From: Streptomyces solicavernae
Lineage (GTDB): Bacteria > Actinomycetota > Actinomycetes > Streptomycetales > Streptomycetaceae
Length of the DNA stretch: 64,000 bases
Assembly: GCF_029968095.1 (NCBI RefSeq)
Contig: NZ_JASCIR010000015.1
Span: forward strand, 95,404 to 159,403
Direction: 5' to 3'
Shown: in pieces, positions 25,987-33,607 of the stretch
Numbering within the stretch: the first letter of the stretch is position 1
How the letters are laid out: every line of letters begins with the position of its first letter
The notes under the pieces: model-generated
Seen by the model: the letters and a program-made list of their open reading frames with translations, nothing else
What the model was told of the DNA's origin: nothing
The model's database searches: none
Made by a program: the position numbers and the translations under genes

Positions 25987-26809
25987 CGTTCTTCCTCCTG
26001 CGCGCGAGGACCGCCTCGGCCAGGACCAGGTCGAGCGGCCTGGTCACCTTGAACGCCTCTTCGTGTCCGGGTACGACGACCACGGGCAGGCCGAGCTGCT
26101 CGACCATCCCGGCGTCGTCGGTGGCGCCCTCGCCGTTCAGGTCGACGGCCTCGTGGGCGCGTACGAGCACGTCCCGGTCGAAGCCCTGCGGCGTCTGCAC
26201 GGCGCGGAGCCTGGCCCGTACGGGCGTGGCGACGACGGGTTCGGGGGCGCCGCGCTCGGCGGCCGGCTCGACCTCCTTGACGGTGTCGGCGAGCGGCAGG
26301 GCGGGGACGACCGCGGGGGCTCCGGCGGCGACGGTCTCCACGACGGCGTCCACCGTGTCGACCGGCACGAGCGGGCGGGCCGCGTCGTGCACGAGCACGG
26401 TGGTGACGTCCGGCGGCAGCGCGTCGATGCCGGCGCGGACGGACTCCTGCCGGGTGCCGCCGCCGGGCACGACGAGGAAGTCGGTCCTCTCCGGCAGCGA
26501 GTGGTCGGCGAGCAGCGACTTGACCTCGGCGGCGCCGTCCGGGGGCGCGACCACGACGACCAGGGAGACGGCGCGGGACGCGGCCATCGCCCGGACGGCG
26601 TGGATCAGCATGGGCGTGCCGCCCAGGGTGCGGAGCGCCTTGGGGGCGCCCGGTCCGAGCCGCACGCCCCGGCCGGCCGCGGGGATCACGGCGGCGGTAC
26701 GGGCGGGCCTGGGCTCGTTCGGGGAGTTCGGGGAGTTCGGGGAGTCCAGGGAACTCGGGGAGTTCGGCGAGCTCGGGGAGTTCAGGGATGACTGGGATTC
26801 GTCTGACAT
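25976..26809 (-). CDS. ispD: 2-C-methyl-D-erythritol 4-phosphate cytidylyltransferase
   Basis: A 277-aa enzyme. The CTP-binding loop is AAVIPAAGRGVRLG with KALRTLGGTPML, then VPGGGTRQESVRAG, VLVHDAARPLVP, and QTPQGFDRDVLVRAHE. It makes CDP-ME in the MEP isoprenoid pathway, coupled to ispF. The first 35 residues (SPNSPSSLDSPNS and similar) come from a 9-bp GGGGAGTTC repeat and precede the enzyme fold; the true start may be further in. Confidence 0.93.
   Translation of the reverse strand: MSDESQSSLNSPSSPNSPSSLDSPNSPNSPNEPRPARTAAVIPAAGRGVRLGPGAPKALRTLGGTPMLIHAVRAMAASRAVSLVVVVAPPDGAAEVKSLLADHSLPERTDFLVVPGGGTRQESVRAGIDALPPDVTTVLVHDAARPLVPVDTVDAVVETVAAGAPAVVPALPLADTVKEVEPAAERGAPEPVVATPVRARLRAVQTPQGFDRDVLVRAHEAVDLNGEGATDDAGMVEQLGLPVVVVPGHEEAFKVTRPLDLVLAEAVLARRRKNDGF
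26712..26795. repeat. Tandem repeat, unit GGGGAGTTC, within ispD 5' end
   Basis: About eight imperfect 9-bp copies encode the Ser/Pro/Asn-rich N-terminus of IspD. Confidence 0.9.
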
Positions 26810-27016
26810 CTGGTCCGCGTTCAGGGTTTGTGTCCTCGGGCGACGTGGGTATGGCCTCAGCGAACGCCCCCGGCCGACAGGTCGAGGGCCAGGCGCGCAG
26901 CTCTTGACCGTGACCCTTTCCGTGACATCCGGTCGAGGCTGGGCGCCAGTTCACGCCAGTACCAGTACGGACAGCTTGTACTGGCAGCTTGCACTGGGCA
27001 GCTTTGCGGGTCCGAA

Positions 27017-27087
27017 CATGCCGCAGTGCCCGGCGACGCAGCCTGTCTGGTGGTCAGTCAGGGCTGGTCAGCGGGCACTGCGGCATG
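27017..27087. terminator. Long inverted repeat between carD and ispD
   Basis: 16-bp perfect arms CATGCCGCAGTGCCCG / CGGGCACTGCGGCATG with 39 bases between. A second pair, GCCAGTAC / GTACTGGC, is at 26955-26985. It may terminate carD transcription or form a regulatory structure before ispD. Confidence 0.6.
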
Positions 27088-27104
27088 GTGTTACCAGTAC
27101 TGCG

Positions 27105-27587
27105 TCAGGACGCGAGGACTTCGTCGAGCAGAGCCTCGGCCTTGTCTTCGTTGGTGTTCTCCGCGAGGGCGAGCTCGCTCACCAGGATCTGCCGCGCCTT
27201 GGCGAGCATGCGCTTCTCACCGGCGGACAGTCCGCGCTCCCGCTCACGACGCCACAGGTCACGCACCACTTCAGCGACCTTGATGACATCGCCGGAGGCG
27301 AGCTTCTCCAGATTTGCCTTGTAGCGCCTGGACCAGTTCGTGGGCTCCTCGGCGTACGGCGCGCGCAGCACCTCGAAGACCCGGTCGAGCCCGTCCTGAC
27401 CGACAACGTCGCGTACGCCGACGAACTCCGCATTGTCCGCTGGCACACGAACCGTCAGATCGCCCTGAGCGACCTTCAGCACCAAGTAGGTCTTGTCCAC
27501 GCCTTTGATCTGGCGAGTTTCGATGGCCTCGATCAGCGCGGCCCCGTGATGGGGATAGACCACGGTGTCGCCAACCTTGAACGTCAT
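27105..27587 (-). CDS. carD: CarD-family RNA polymerase-binding transcription regulator
   Basis: A 160-aa protein. The N-terminal RNAP-interaction (Tudor-like) domain is MTFKVGDTVVYPHHGAALIE with LVLKVAQGDLTVRVPADNA. The C-terminal helical DNA-binding domain has the conserved wedge tryptophan in NWSRRYKANLEKL, then AEVVRDLWRRERERGLSAGE. CarD stabilises open promoter complexes, notably at rRNA promoters. ATG 27587 is chosen (AAGGGG site); the frame to 27617 adds a non-homologous extension. Confidence 0.95.
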   Translation of the reverse strand: MTFKVGDTVVYPHHGAALIEAIETRQIKGVDKTYLVLKVAQGDLTVRVPADNAEFVGVRDVVGQDGLDRVFEVLRAPYAEEPTNWSRRYKANLEKLASGDVIKVAEVVRDLWRRERERGLSAGEKRMLAKARQILVSELALAENTNEDKAEALLDEVLAS

Positions 27588-27615
27588 GTGACAGGTACCC
27601 CTTCCGTGGCTATCC

Positions 27616-27621
27616 ATCCTA
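27616..27621 (-). promoter_or_regulatory. Candidate carD -10 box
   Basis: TAGGAT on the minus strand, 28 bases before the carD ATG, HrdB-like. The -35 is weak. Confidence 0.4.
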
Positions 27622-28031
27622 ACACGAGAACTGCCTCTTCTGAATGGCGTTTTCGCAGGTCAGGGCGCATCTCGGGGCTTGACAACGGTGCCAGGAACGT
27701 GCTGCGCGGGCTTTCCGGAGCCGGGTATTCGCAGGTCGGAGCGGCTGTCCGGGGAACCTGAAACACCGCTGCCACAGATGCCCGCGACCCCTCTCGGGAG
27801 GTCGAACGTCCCGGTTTGCACACGTCAAAGAGAGCTGGTTCCGCTACTCCGTTCGGTGCCATGAGAGCCGTTCGAGACAAGTGTGAACGACCGTGGCGGG
27901 AATCCGGAATTGATCACATGAAGCGTGAAGATCAATTCCTGTGGGTGTCTCGCATTCCTTACCTGAAATACACGGAGCGGTCGACACGATGGATATGTGA
28001 ATCCCGGACCACAGTGATTCGGCCACATCAC

Positions 28032-28100
28032 GGCACGGGTCGGCACGGCTCGGCTCGGCACGGCTCGGCACGGCTCGGCACGGCTCGGCTCGGCACGGAG
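28032..28100. repeat. Tandem repeat, unit GGCACGGCTC
   Basis: About six imperfect copies in the spacer. Confidence 0.85.
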
Positions 28101-28274
28101 TCAGTGCCCCACGGAGTCGGGCGGACCGGGGCCGGGCGGACCGGCCGGGCGACGAAGGGGCGGGTCGGGTGCGGCGCTCCGACAGGGGCTCGGTACCCTG
28201 AGCGCGCTGTCAGACCGCTACGGACGGCCACAACGGCCGACCGTTCCGCCCACGTTCAAGGAGTTGCCGCCGCC

Positions 28275-28937
28275 GTGAGCCGCAGCCTTCGACGCGGCAC
28301 CATCGCCGCCACCGCCCTCGGGTTCTCCATCGCCACCCTCGCCGGGTGCGCTGCGGGCACCAACGCCCAGACGCTCGGTGTGAAGCCGGACCACGCCGCG
28401 ACCTCGGTCGGCGACATCAAGATCCAGAACGCGCTGGTGATCACCCAGCCCGACGTGAAGTCCACGGGTCCCGCGGTGGTCGCCGCGACGGTGTTCAACG
28501 AGGGCACCGAGGCCCAGACCCTGGAGTCCATCAAGGTTGCGGGCCTGGACGCGGCGGCCCAGCTCAAGCCCGCCAAGGGCGGCAAGCTCACCATCCCGGC
28601 CGGCGGCTCCCTGGTGATCGGCGGCGCGGGCAACGCCAGCGCCTCCCTGCCAAGCGGCAGCGAGGCCGTCCAGGACGGCGACGCCCACCCGGTCACGTTC
28701 TCCTTCAGCGAGACCGGCGACGTCAAGATCAACCCGTTCGTCGTACCGGCGACCAGCTACTTCAAGAAGTGGGGCCCGAGCGAGGTCCCGGCGGCCCCGG
28801 ACGCCAAGCCGACCGGCGGCGCGACCCCGTCGCAGGGTGCCTCGGGCAAGCCGACCGAGGGTGTCGCCTCGGGCGAGCCCAACCCGAACGGCACCGCGTC
28901 CGAGGGCGCCGCGGACCACGAGGCCGCCGGCCACTGA
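28275..28937 (+). CDS. Secreted lipoprotein
   Basis: A 220-aa protein. Lipobox LAGC after a basic-hydrophobic signal (ALGFSIATLAGC). An immunoglobulin-like beta domain follows (VGDIKIQNALVITQPDVK, AATVFNEGTEAQTLESIKV, KLTIPAGGSLVIGG, VTFSFSETGDVKINPFVV), resembling small copper-chaperone or DUF461-like extracellular domains but without Met/His metal motifs. The Pro/Gly/Ala-rich tail is likely disordered. GTG 28275 with AAGGAG upstream. It converges with phoP across a 16-bp hairpin. Confidence 0.75.
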   Translation: MSRSLRRGTIAATALGFSIATLAGCAAGTNAQTLGVKPDHAATSVGDIKIQNALVITQPDVKSTGPAVVAATVFNEGTEAQTLESIKVAGLDAAAQLKPAKGGKLTIPAGGSLVIGGAGNASASLPSGSEAVQDGDAHPVTFSFSETGDVKINPFVVPATSYFKKWGPSEVPAAPDAKPTGGATPSQGASGKPTEGVASGEPNPNGTASEGAADHEAAGH

Positions 28938-28975
28938 CACCCGCTGACACCCGCATACAGGCCACGCACATACGG

Positions 28976-29014
28976 AAGGGGCCGCACCGCCAGGCTTCGG
29001 CGGTGCGGCCCCTT
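28976..29014. terminator. Bidirectional terminator lipoprotein / phoP
   Basis: A perfect 16-bp stem AAGGGGCCGCACCGCC, 7-base loop, between convergent genes. Confidence 0.9.
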
Positions 29015-29040
29015 CGTACGTACGCACGTACATACGCGGC

Positions 29041-29721
29041 CTACGGCTCGAACTTGTACCCCAGGCCGCGGACCGTCACCAGGTAGCGCGGGGCGCCCGG
29101 GTCCGGCTCGATCTTGGCGCGCAGGCGCTTCACGTGGACGTCGAGGGTCTTGGTGTCGCCCACGTAGTCGGCGCCCCAGACGCGGTCGATGAGCTGCATC
29201 CGGGTCAGGACGCGGCCCGCGTTGCGCAGCAGCATCTCCAGAAGGTCGAACTCCTTGAGCGGCAGGTCGACCTTGGAGCCGGAGACCGTGACGACGTGGC
29301 GGTCCACGTCCATCCGGACCGGGCCCGCCTCCAGGGCCGCCGGGGTGACCTCCTCGGGCTCGCCGCGGCGGCGCAGGACGGCGCGGATACGGGCGACCAG
29401 CTCGCGGGACGAGAAGGGCTTGGTGACGTAGTCATCGGCTCCTATTTCGAGACCGACGACCTTGTCGATCTCGCTGTCCTTGGCCGTCACCATGATCACG
29501 GGGACGTTGGAGCGGCCGCGCAGCTGGCGGCAGACCTCGGTGCCGGGCAGGCCGGGCAGCATCAGGTCGAGCAGGACCAGGTCGGCGCCGTTGCGCTCGA
29601 ACTCGTCGAGCCCGTCGGGGCCGGTGGCCGCGATGGCGACTTCGAAGCCCTCCTTGCGGAGCATGTACGAAAGAGCGTCGCTGAAGGATTCCTCGTCCTC
29701 GACGACGAGCACTCGGGTCAC
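29041..29721 (-). CDS. phoP: PhoP, phosphate-response regulator
   Basis: A 226-aa OmpR-type regulator. The receiver has the phospho-acceptor Asp52 (LVLLDLMLPG), acidic pair Glu8/Asp9, Thr in VTAKD and Lys in VTKPFSSRELV. The winged-helix domain has PLKEFDLLEMLLRNAGRV, then GDTKTLDVHVKRLRAKIE and VRGLGYKFEP. In Streptomyces PhoP activates phosphate-scavenging genes and represses secondary metabolism by binding PHO boxes. Its start overlaps the phoR stop by 4 bp. Confidence 0.95.
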   Translation of the reverse strand: MTRVLVVEDEESFSDALSYMLRKEGFEVAIAATGPDGLDEFERNGADLVLLDLMLPGLPGTEVCRQLRGRSNVPVIMVTAKDSEIDKVVGLEIGADDYVTKPFSSRELVARIRAVLRRRGEPEEVTPAALEAGPVRMDVDRHVVTVSGSKVDLPLKEFDLLEMLLRNAGRVLTRMQLIDRVWGADYVGDTKTLDVHVKRLRAKIEPDPGAPRYLVTVRGLGYKFEP

Positions 29722-31028
29722 GGAAGGACCTCCGGGGCAGGGATCGGCTCGCGGGTCTCGCGAGAGTCACGGTGGTGCTGAGCGGTGTGGGTGTCGTTCT
29801 CGGCGTGCGGGGGTGCGTCGGGGTCCTCACCGTCGAGGTCGTCGCGTTCCGCGGTGGACTGTGGGCCGCGGTCGCGGGCCGAGCCCGCCTCCGGCAGCCG
29901 CAGGGTGAAGGTGGAGCCCTGTCCCTCCGAGCTCCACACGGTGACCTCCCCGCCGTGCGAGGCGGCCACGTGCTTGACGATGGCGAGGCCGAGGCCGGTG
30001 CCGCCGGTCGCCCGGGAGCGGGCCGGGTCGACGCGGTAGAAGCGCTCGAAGATGCGCTCCTTGTCCTTGTCGGAGATGCCGATGCCCTGGTCGGTCACGG
30101 CGATCTCGATGAGGTCGCCGCCGGGGGCGTTCACGCGGCGCGCGGCAATGCCCACGCGCGTGCGGGCCGGACTGTAGTTGACGGCGTTCTCGACGAGGTT
30201 GCCGAGCGCGGCGGCGAGCTGGCCGCGGTTGCCCCAGAGGTGCAGGTCGGCGGTGCCTCCCGCGGCCATGGTGATCTGCTTCGTACCGGCCTGGTGGCGG
30301 CAGCGGTCGATGGCCTCGGTGACGAGTTCGTCGACGCGGACCGGCTCGGCGTCCTCAAGCGGGTCGTCGTTCTGCACGCGCGAGAGGTCGATGAGTTCCT
30401 GGACCAGGTTGGTCAGGCGGGTGGCCTCCGTCTGCATGCGGCCGGCGAACCGCTCCACGGCCTCCGGGTCGTCGGCCGCGTCCATGACCGCCTCGGAGAG
30501 CAGGCTCAGGGCGCCGACGGGGGTCTTCAGCTCATGGCTCACGTTGGCGACGAAGTCGCGCCGTACCGCCTCGATGCGGCGGGCTTCGGTGAGGTCCTCG
30601 ACGAGCAGCAGCACGAGCCGGGAGCCGAGCGGGGCGACGCGGGCGGAGACCGCGAGGGCATCGCCGCGTCCGGTGCCGCGGCGCGGCAGGTCCAGCTCGA
30701 CCTGGCGTATCTCGCCGTCGCGGCGGGTGTCGCGGGCCATCTGCAGCATCGGCTCGACGGCGAGCTTCCCGCCGCGTACGAGCCCGAGGGCGTACGCGGC
30801 GGAGCTGGCCTTGACGACGGCGTCGGCCTCGTCGAGCACCACCGCGGAGGAGCGCAGCACGGACAGGACCGTGTCCACGCCGGGCGGGAGGACGGCGTCG
30901 GTGTGCAGGGAGGTGCGGGTGGGGCGTTTCTGGTCGCGCTCGCTCCAGCGGAACGCCAGCATGGCGATCACGCCGGTGCACACCCCGGCGATCGCTGCCG
31001 CTGCGGCGACCGCCGCGTTCACGTCCAT
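29718..31028 (-). CDS. phoR: PhoR, phosphate sensor histidine kinase
   Basis: A 436-aa kinase. One N-terminal helix (AAAAIAGVCTGVIAMLAF), a PAS-like region, an H-box with His165 (NVSHELKTPVGALSLL), N-box NLVENAVNYSP, G-boxes DQGIGISDKDKERIFERFYR and GGTGLGLAIVKHVA, then a disordered acidic/His tail. It phosphorylates PhoP under phosphate limitation. First gene of the phoR-phoP operon, divergent from phoU. Confidence 0.95.
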   Translation of the reverse strand: MDVNAAVAAAAAIAGVCTGVIAMLAFRWSERDQKRPTRTSLHTDAVLPPGVDTVLSVLRSSAVVLDEADAVVKASSAAYALGLVRGGKLAVEPMLQMARDTRRDGEIRQVELDLPRRGTGRGDALAVSARVAPLGSRLVLLLVEDLTEARRIEAVRRDFVANVSHELKTPVGALSLLSEAVMDAADDPEAVERFAGRMQTEATRLTNLVQELIDLSRVQNDDPLEDAEPVRVDELVTEAIDRCRHQAGTKQITMAAGGTADLHLWGNRGQLAAALGNLVENAVNYSPARTRVGIAARRVNAPGGDLIEIAVTDQGIGISDKDKERIFERFYRVDPARSRATGGTGLGLAIVKHVAASHGGEVTVWSSEGQGSTFTLRLPEAGSARDRGPQSTAERDDLDGEDPDAPPHAENDTHTAQHHRDSRETREPIPAPEVLP

Positions 31029-31101
31029 GTCTTCAGGTTATGCACGGGCCGGGGCCCGGCCACACCGGTCGAGGTGTCATCTCGAACACTCGTCGCCGAG
31101 A

Positions 31102-31134
31102 GTTCACCGGCGATACGGGGCTGGTTCATTTGGG
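31102..31134. promoter_or_regulatory. PHO box 1 (PhoP operator)
   Basis: Three consecutive 11-bp direct-repeat units, GTTCACCGGCG, ATACGGGGCTG and GTTCATTTGGG. The outer two match the PhoP consensus. It lies nearer to phoR. Confidence 0.8.
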
Positions 31135-31208
31135 TGGCGCGGCCGGATCGGCACAGGTGGGGCAGTGGGGCGTACGGGACAAGTGGGGCACCATTCGCGT
31201 CGCCCAGA

Positions 31209-31241
31209 GTTCACCTTGGAGACAGGGCCGATTCATACGGG
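31209..31241. promoter_or_regulatory. PHO box 2 (PhoP operator)
   Basis: 11-bp units GTTCACCTTGG, AGACAGGGCCG and ATTCATACGGG in the same 22-bp register as box 1, 109 bases before the phoU start. Confidence 0.78.
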
Positions 31242-31349
31242 GTGCCGGTCCCCGTCGCGTTCCGGCCGCACCGTGGGAGCGTGGGGTCAGAGCCCCGGCA
31301 TCGTATTCAGGGGCTGGCCCTGGCGGCACGTACTCAGAGAGGGAACTCC

Positions 31350-32033
31350 ATGCGGGACGCGTACCACGAGGAACTTGACTCGATCGGCGAAGGCCTGGTC
31401 GAGATGGCCCGCCTTGTCGGGTCTGCGATCGGGCGCGCCACGACGGCCATGCTCGACGCGGACCTGAAGCTCGCCGAGAGCGTCATCGCGGCGGACCAGA
31501 AGGTCGACGACCTGCAGCACGACCTGGAGGCGCGGGCGATAGCCCTCCTCGCCCGCCAGCAGCCCGTCGCGACGGATCTGCGGATCGTGGTGACCTCGCT
31601 GCGGATGAGCGCCGACCTGGAGCGCTCCGGCGACCTGGCCCAGCACGTCGCGAAGCTGGCCCGGCTGCGCTTCCCGGAGCTGGTCGTCCCGCACGACCTG
31701 CACGCCACGATCCTGGAGATGGGCCAGCTCGCGCAGCGCCTGATGGCGAAGGCGGCGGAGGTCATCGTCACGAAGGACATCGACCTGGCCCTGCAGCTGG
31801 AGCAGGACGACGACGAGATGGACCAGCTGCACCGCACGCTGTTCCAGCACCTGATGGACGACCGCTGGAAGCACGGCATCGAGACGGCGGTCGACGTCAC
31901 CCTTCTCGGCCGCTACTACGAGCGCTTCGCCGACCACGCGGTGTCGGTCGCGAAGCGCGTGGTCTACCTGGTCACGGGCGAACACGCGGACGAGCTCCAG
32001 CCGCCTACGGGGCCGGAGGTGGCGGGGGCCTAA
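31350..32033 (+). CDS. phoU: PhoU, phosphate signalling regulator
   Basis: A 227-aa protein with two three-helix PhoU repeats, residues about 10-95 and 115-205. The metal-binding EXXXD patterns appear as ADQKVDDLQHDLE, DLERSGDLAQH and YYERFADHAVSVAKRV. PhoU restrains PhoR signalling and Pst uptake when phosphate is plentiful. ATG 31350 follows GAGAGGGAA. Divergent from phoRP under shared PHO boxes. Confidence 0.95.
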   Translation: MRDAYHEELDSIGEGLVEMARLVGSAIGRATTAMLDADLKLAESVIAADQKVDDLQHDLEARAIALLARQQPVATDLRIVVTSLRMSADLERSGDLAQHVAKLARLRFPELVVPHDLHATILEMGQLAQRLMAKAAEVIVTKDIDLALQLEQDDDEMDQLHRTLFQHLMDDRWKHGIETAVDVTLLGRYYERFADHAVSVAKRVVYLVTGEHADELQPPTGPEVAGA

Positions 32034-32040
32034 CAGGTCT

Positions 32041-32136
32041 TCGCGGTTGGCGCTTTACGGTTGGCGCTTTACGGTTGGCGCTTTACGGTTAGCGCTTCGC
32101 GGTTCAGCGCTTGATAGTTCAGCGCTTTACGGTTCA
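32041..32136. repeat. 14-bp tandem repeat, unit CGGTTGGCGCTTTA
   Basis: Three perfect and three diverged copies between the phoU stop and its terminator. Confidence 0.92.
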
Positions 32137-32164
32137 GGGGGCCTGCCTTTCGGGGCGGGCCCCC
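32137..32164 (+). terminator. phoU terminator
   Basis: 11-bp stem GGGGGCCTGCC / GGCGGGCCCCC with one G-U pair. Confidence 0.75.
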
Positions 32165-32171
32165 CTGCCGT

Positions 32172-32268
32172 TTCTGTCCCGTCCCGCCTCCTTCCCGCCT
32201 CCTTCCCGCCTCCTTCCCGCCTCCTTCCCGCCTCCTTCCCGCCTCCTTGCCGCCTCCTTGCCGCCTGC
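32172..32268. repeat. 11-bp tandem repeat, unit CCTCCTTCCCG
   Basis: About eight copies, the last ones diverging to CCTCCTTGCCG. Confidence 0.93.
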
Positions 32269-32410
32269 GCCCCTGGCTCCCCACCCACCGCGATCCGGCC
32301 GCGCGCCGTCGGATTGCCGCCAACGACCCGCAACTCACCTGCTGTTCCAGCCTGCTCCGGCTACACAGGAGTGGTCGGGACAACCTTGGGTGAAGGGGAG
32401 GGTCGGCCGG

Positions 32411-32617
32411 GTGGAGCTGACGATCAACGTCGCGGTCCTGCTTGCCGTCGTCATCGTTCTGCGGCTGCGCCGTCGCACCGAGGCCAGGAGCCGCAAGGAC
32501 GAGAAGCTGACCGTGGCCATCGTGCTGGTCTTCGGAATCCTGATCGCCCCCACGGCGTTCGGCCGGAGCATCCTGGACGTGATCGGCGAGATCACGCAGG
32601 GCATCACGGGTTCGTGA
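32411..32617 (+). CDS. Small two-helix membrane protein
   Basis: A 68-aa protein from GTG 32411, 8-9 bases after GGGGAGGG. Helices LTINVAVLLAVVIVLRL and LTVAIVLVFGILIAPTAFG are joined by a strongly basic loop (RRRTEARSRKDEK). Function unknown. It is followed by a 37-bp tandem duplication that includes its stop codon. Confidence 0.65.
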   Translation: MELTINVAVLLAVVIVLRLRRRTEARSRKDEKLTVAIVLVFGILIAPTAFGRSILDVIGEITQGITGS

Positions 32618-32680
32618 GGCCGGACCGGTTCGTGAGGGCATCACGGGTTCGTGAGGGCGGACCGGTTCGTGAGGGCGTCC
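32601..32680. repeat. 37-bp direct duplication over a stop codon
   Basis: Two copies starting at 32601 and 32638; each contains two TTCGTGAGG half-units. Confidence 0.8.
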
Positions 32681-32698
32681 GGGCAGGCCGCATGAGCA

Positions 32699-32737
32699 AG
32701 GCCCCCTTGCCCACGGCGACCGTGGGCAAGGGGGCCT
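32699..32737. terminator. Bidirectional terminator before gpmA
   Basis: A perfect 18-bp stem AGGCCCCCTTGCCCACGG with a 3-base loop, between convergent genes. Confidence 0.92.
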
Positions 32738-32751
32738 GAAGACCGCTCGGG

Positions 32752-33513
32752 CTACTTCTTCTTGCCCTGATTCTTGACCGCCTCGATCGCCGCCGCGGCC
32801 GCCTCCGGGTCGAGGTAGGTGCCGCCCGGGTTGACCGGCTTGAAGTCGGCGTCCAGCTCGTACGAGAGCGGGATGCCCGTCGGGATGTTGAGGCCCGCGA
32901 TGTCCTCGTCCGAGATGCCGTCCAGGTGCTTGACCAGGGCGCGCAGCGAGTTCCCGTGGGCCGCGACCAGGACCGTGTGGCCGTCGAGCAGGTCCGGGAC
33001 GATGCCGTCGAACCAGTACGGGAGCATGCGTACGACGACGTCCTTCAGGCACTCCGTCTGCGGGCGCAGCTCCGGCGGGAGCGCGGCGTAGCGCGGGTCC
33101 TCGAACTGGGAGTACTCGGCGTCGCGGTCGAGCGGCGGCGGCGGGGTGTCGTACGAGCGGCGCCACAGCATGAACTGCTCCTCGCCGAACTCCGCGAGGG
33201 TCTGCGCCTTGTCCTTGCCCTGCAGGGCGCCGTAGTGACGCTCGTTCAGGCGCCAGGAGCGGTGGACCGGGATCCAGTGGCGGTCCGCGGACTCCAGCGC
33301 GAGCTGCGCCGTGCGGATCGCGCGCTTCTGGAGCGACGTGTGGACCACGTCGGGCAGCAGGCCGGCGTCCTTGAGCAGCTCACCGCCGCGGACCGCCTCC
33401 TTCTCGCCCTTCTCGTTGAGATTGACGTCCACCCAGCCGGTGAACAGGTTCTTCGCGTTCCACTCGCTCTCGCCGTGGCGGAGGAGGATCAGCTTGTACG
33501 GTGCGTCGGCCAT
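32752..33513 (-). CDS. gpmA: Phosphoglycerate mutase (2,3-bisphosphoglycerate-dependent)
   Basis: A 253-aa histidine-phosphatase-superfamily enzyme. Phospho-His motif ILLRHGESEWNAKNLFTGW, substrate loop YGALQGKDKAQTLAEFGEEQ, RRSYDTPPPPL, second His in VLVAAHGNSLRALVKHLDG. It interconverts 3- and 2-phosphoglycerate in glycolysis. It has the expected length of a dPGM. Confidence 0.95.
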   Translation of the reverse strand: MADAPYKLILLRHGESEWNAKNLFTGWVDVNLNEKGEKEAVRGGELLKDAGLLPDVVHTSLQKRAIRTAQLALESADRHWIPVHRSWRLNERHYGALQGKDKAQTLAEFGEEQFMLWRRSYDTPPPPLDRDAEYSQFEDPRYAALPPELRPQTECLKDVVVRMLPYWFDGIVPDLLDGHTVLVAAHGNSLRALVKHLDGISDEDIAGLNIPTGIPLSYELDADFKPVNPGGTYLDPEAAAAAIEAVKNQGKKK

Positions 33514-33607
33514 GTGTCCGAGCCTAATGGAAAACAGATGGCGCGCCGCCGGGGCCCTGCGTAATCTGCGCTAGCCGCAATCACCACTTACGCGCCGGGG
33601 GCTCGCC

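Larger units (their letters stand above)
27588..28274. other. Divergent spacer carD / lipoprotein
   Basis: Holds the carD promoter, a comparatively AT-rich middle (about 27890-28020) and a GGCACGGCTC repeat. No coding frame is supported. Confidence 0.5.

Noticed and set aside
32041..32136. 14-bp direct repeats as replication iterons
   Set aside because: They lie after phoU with no Rep or DnaA-box context, and similar arrays with other units occur all over the window.
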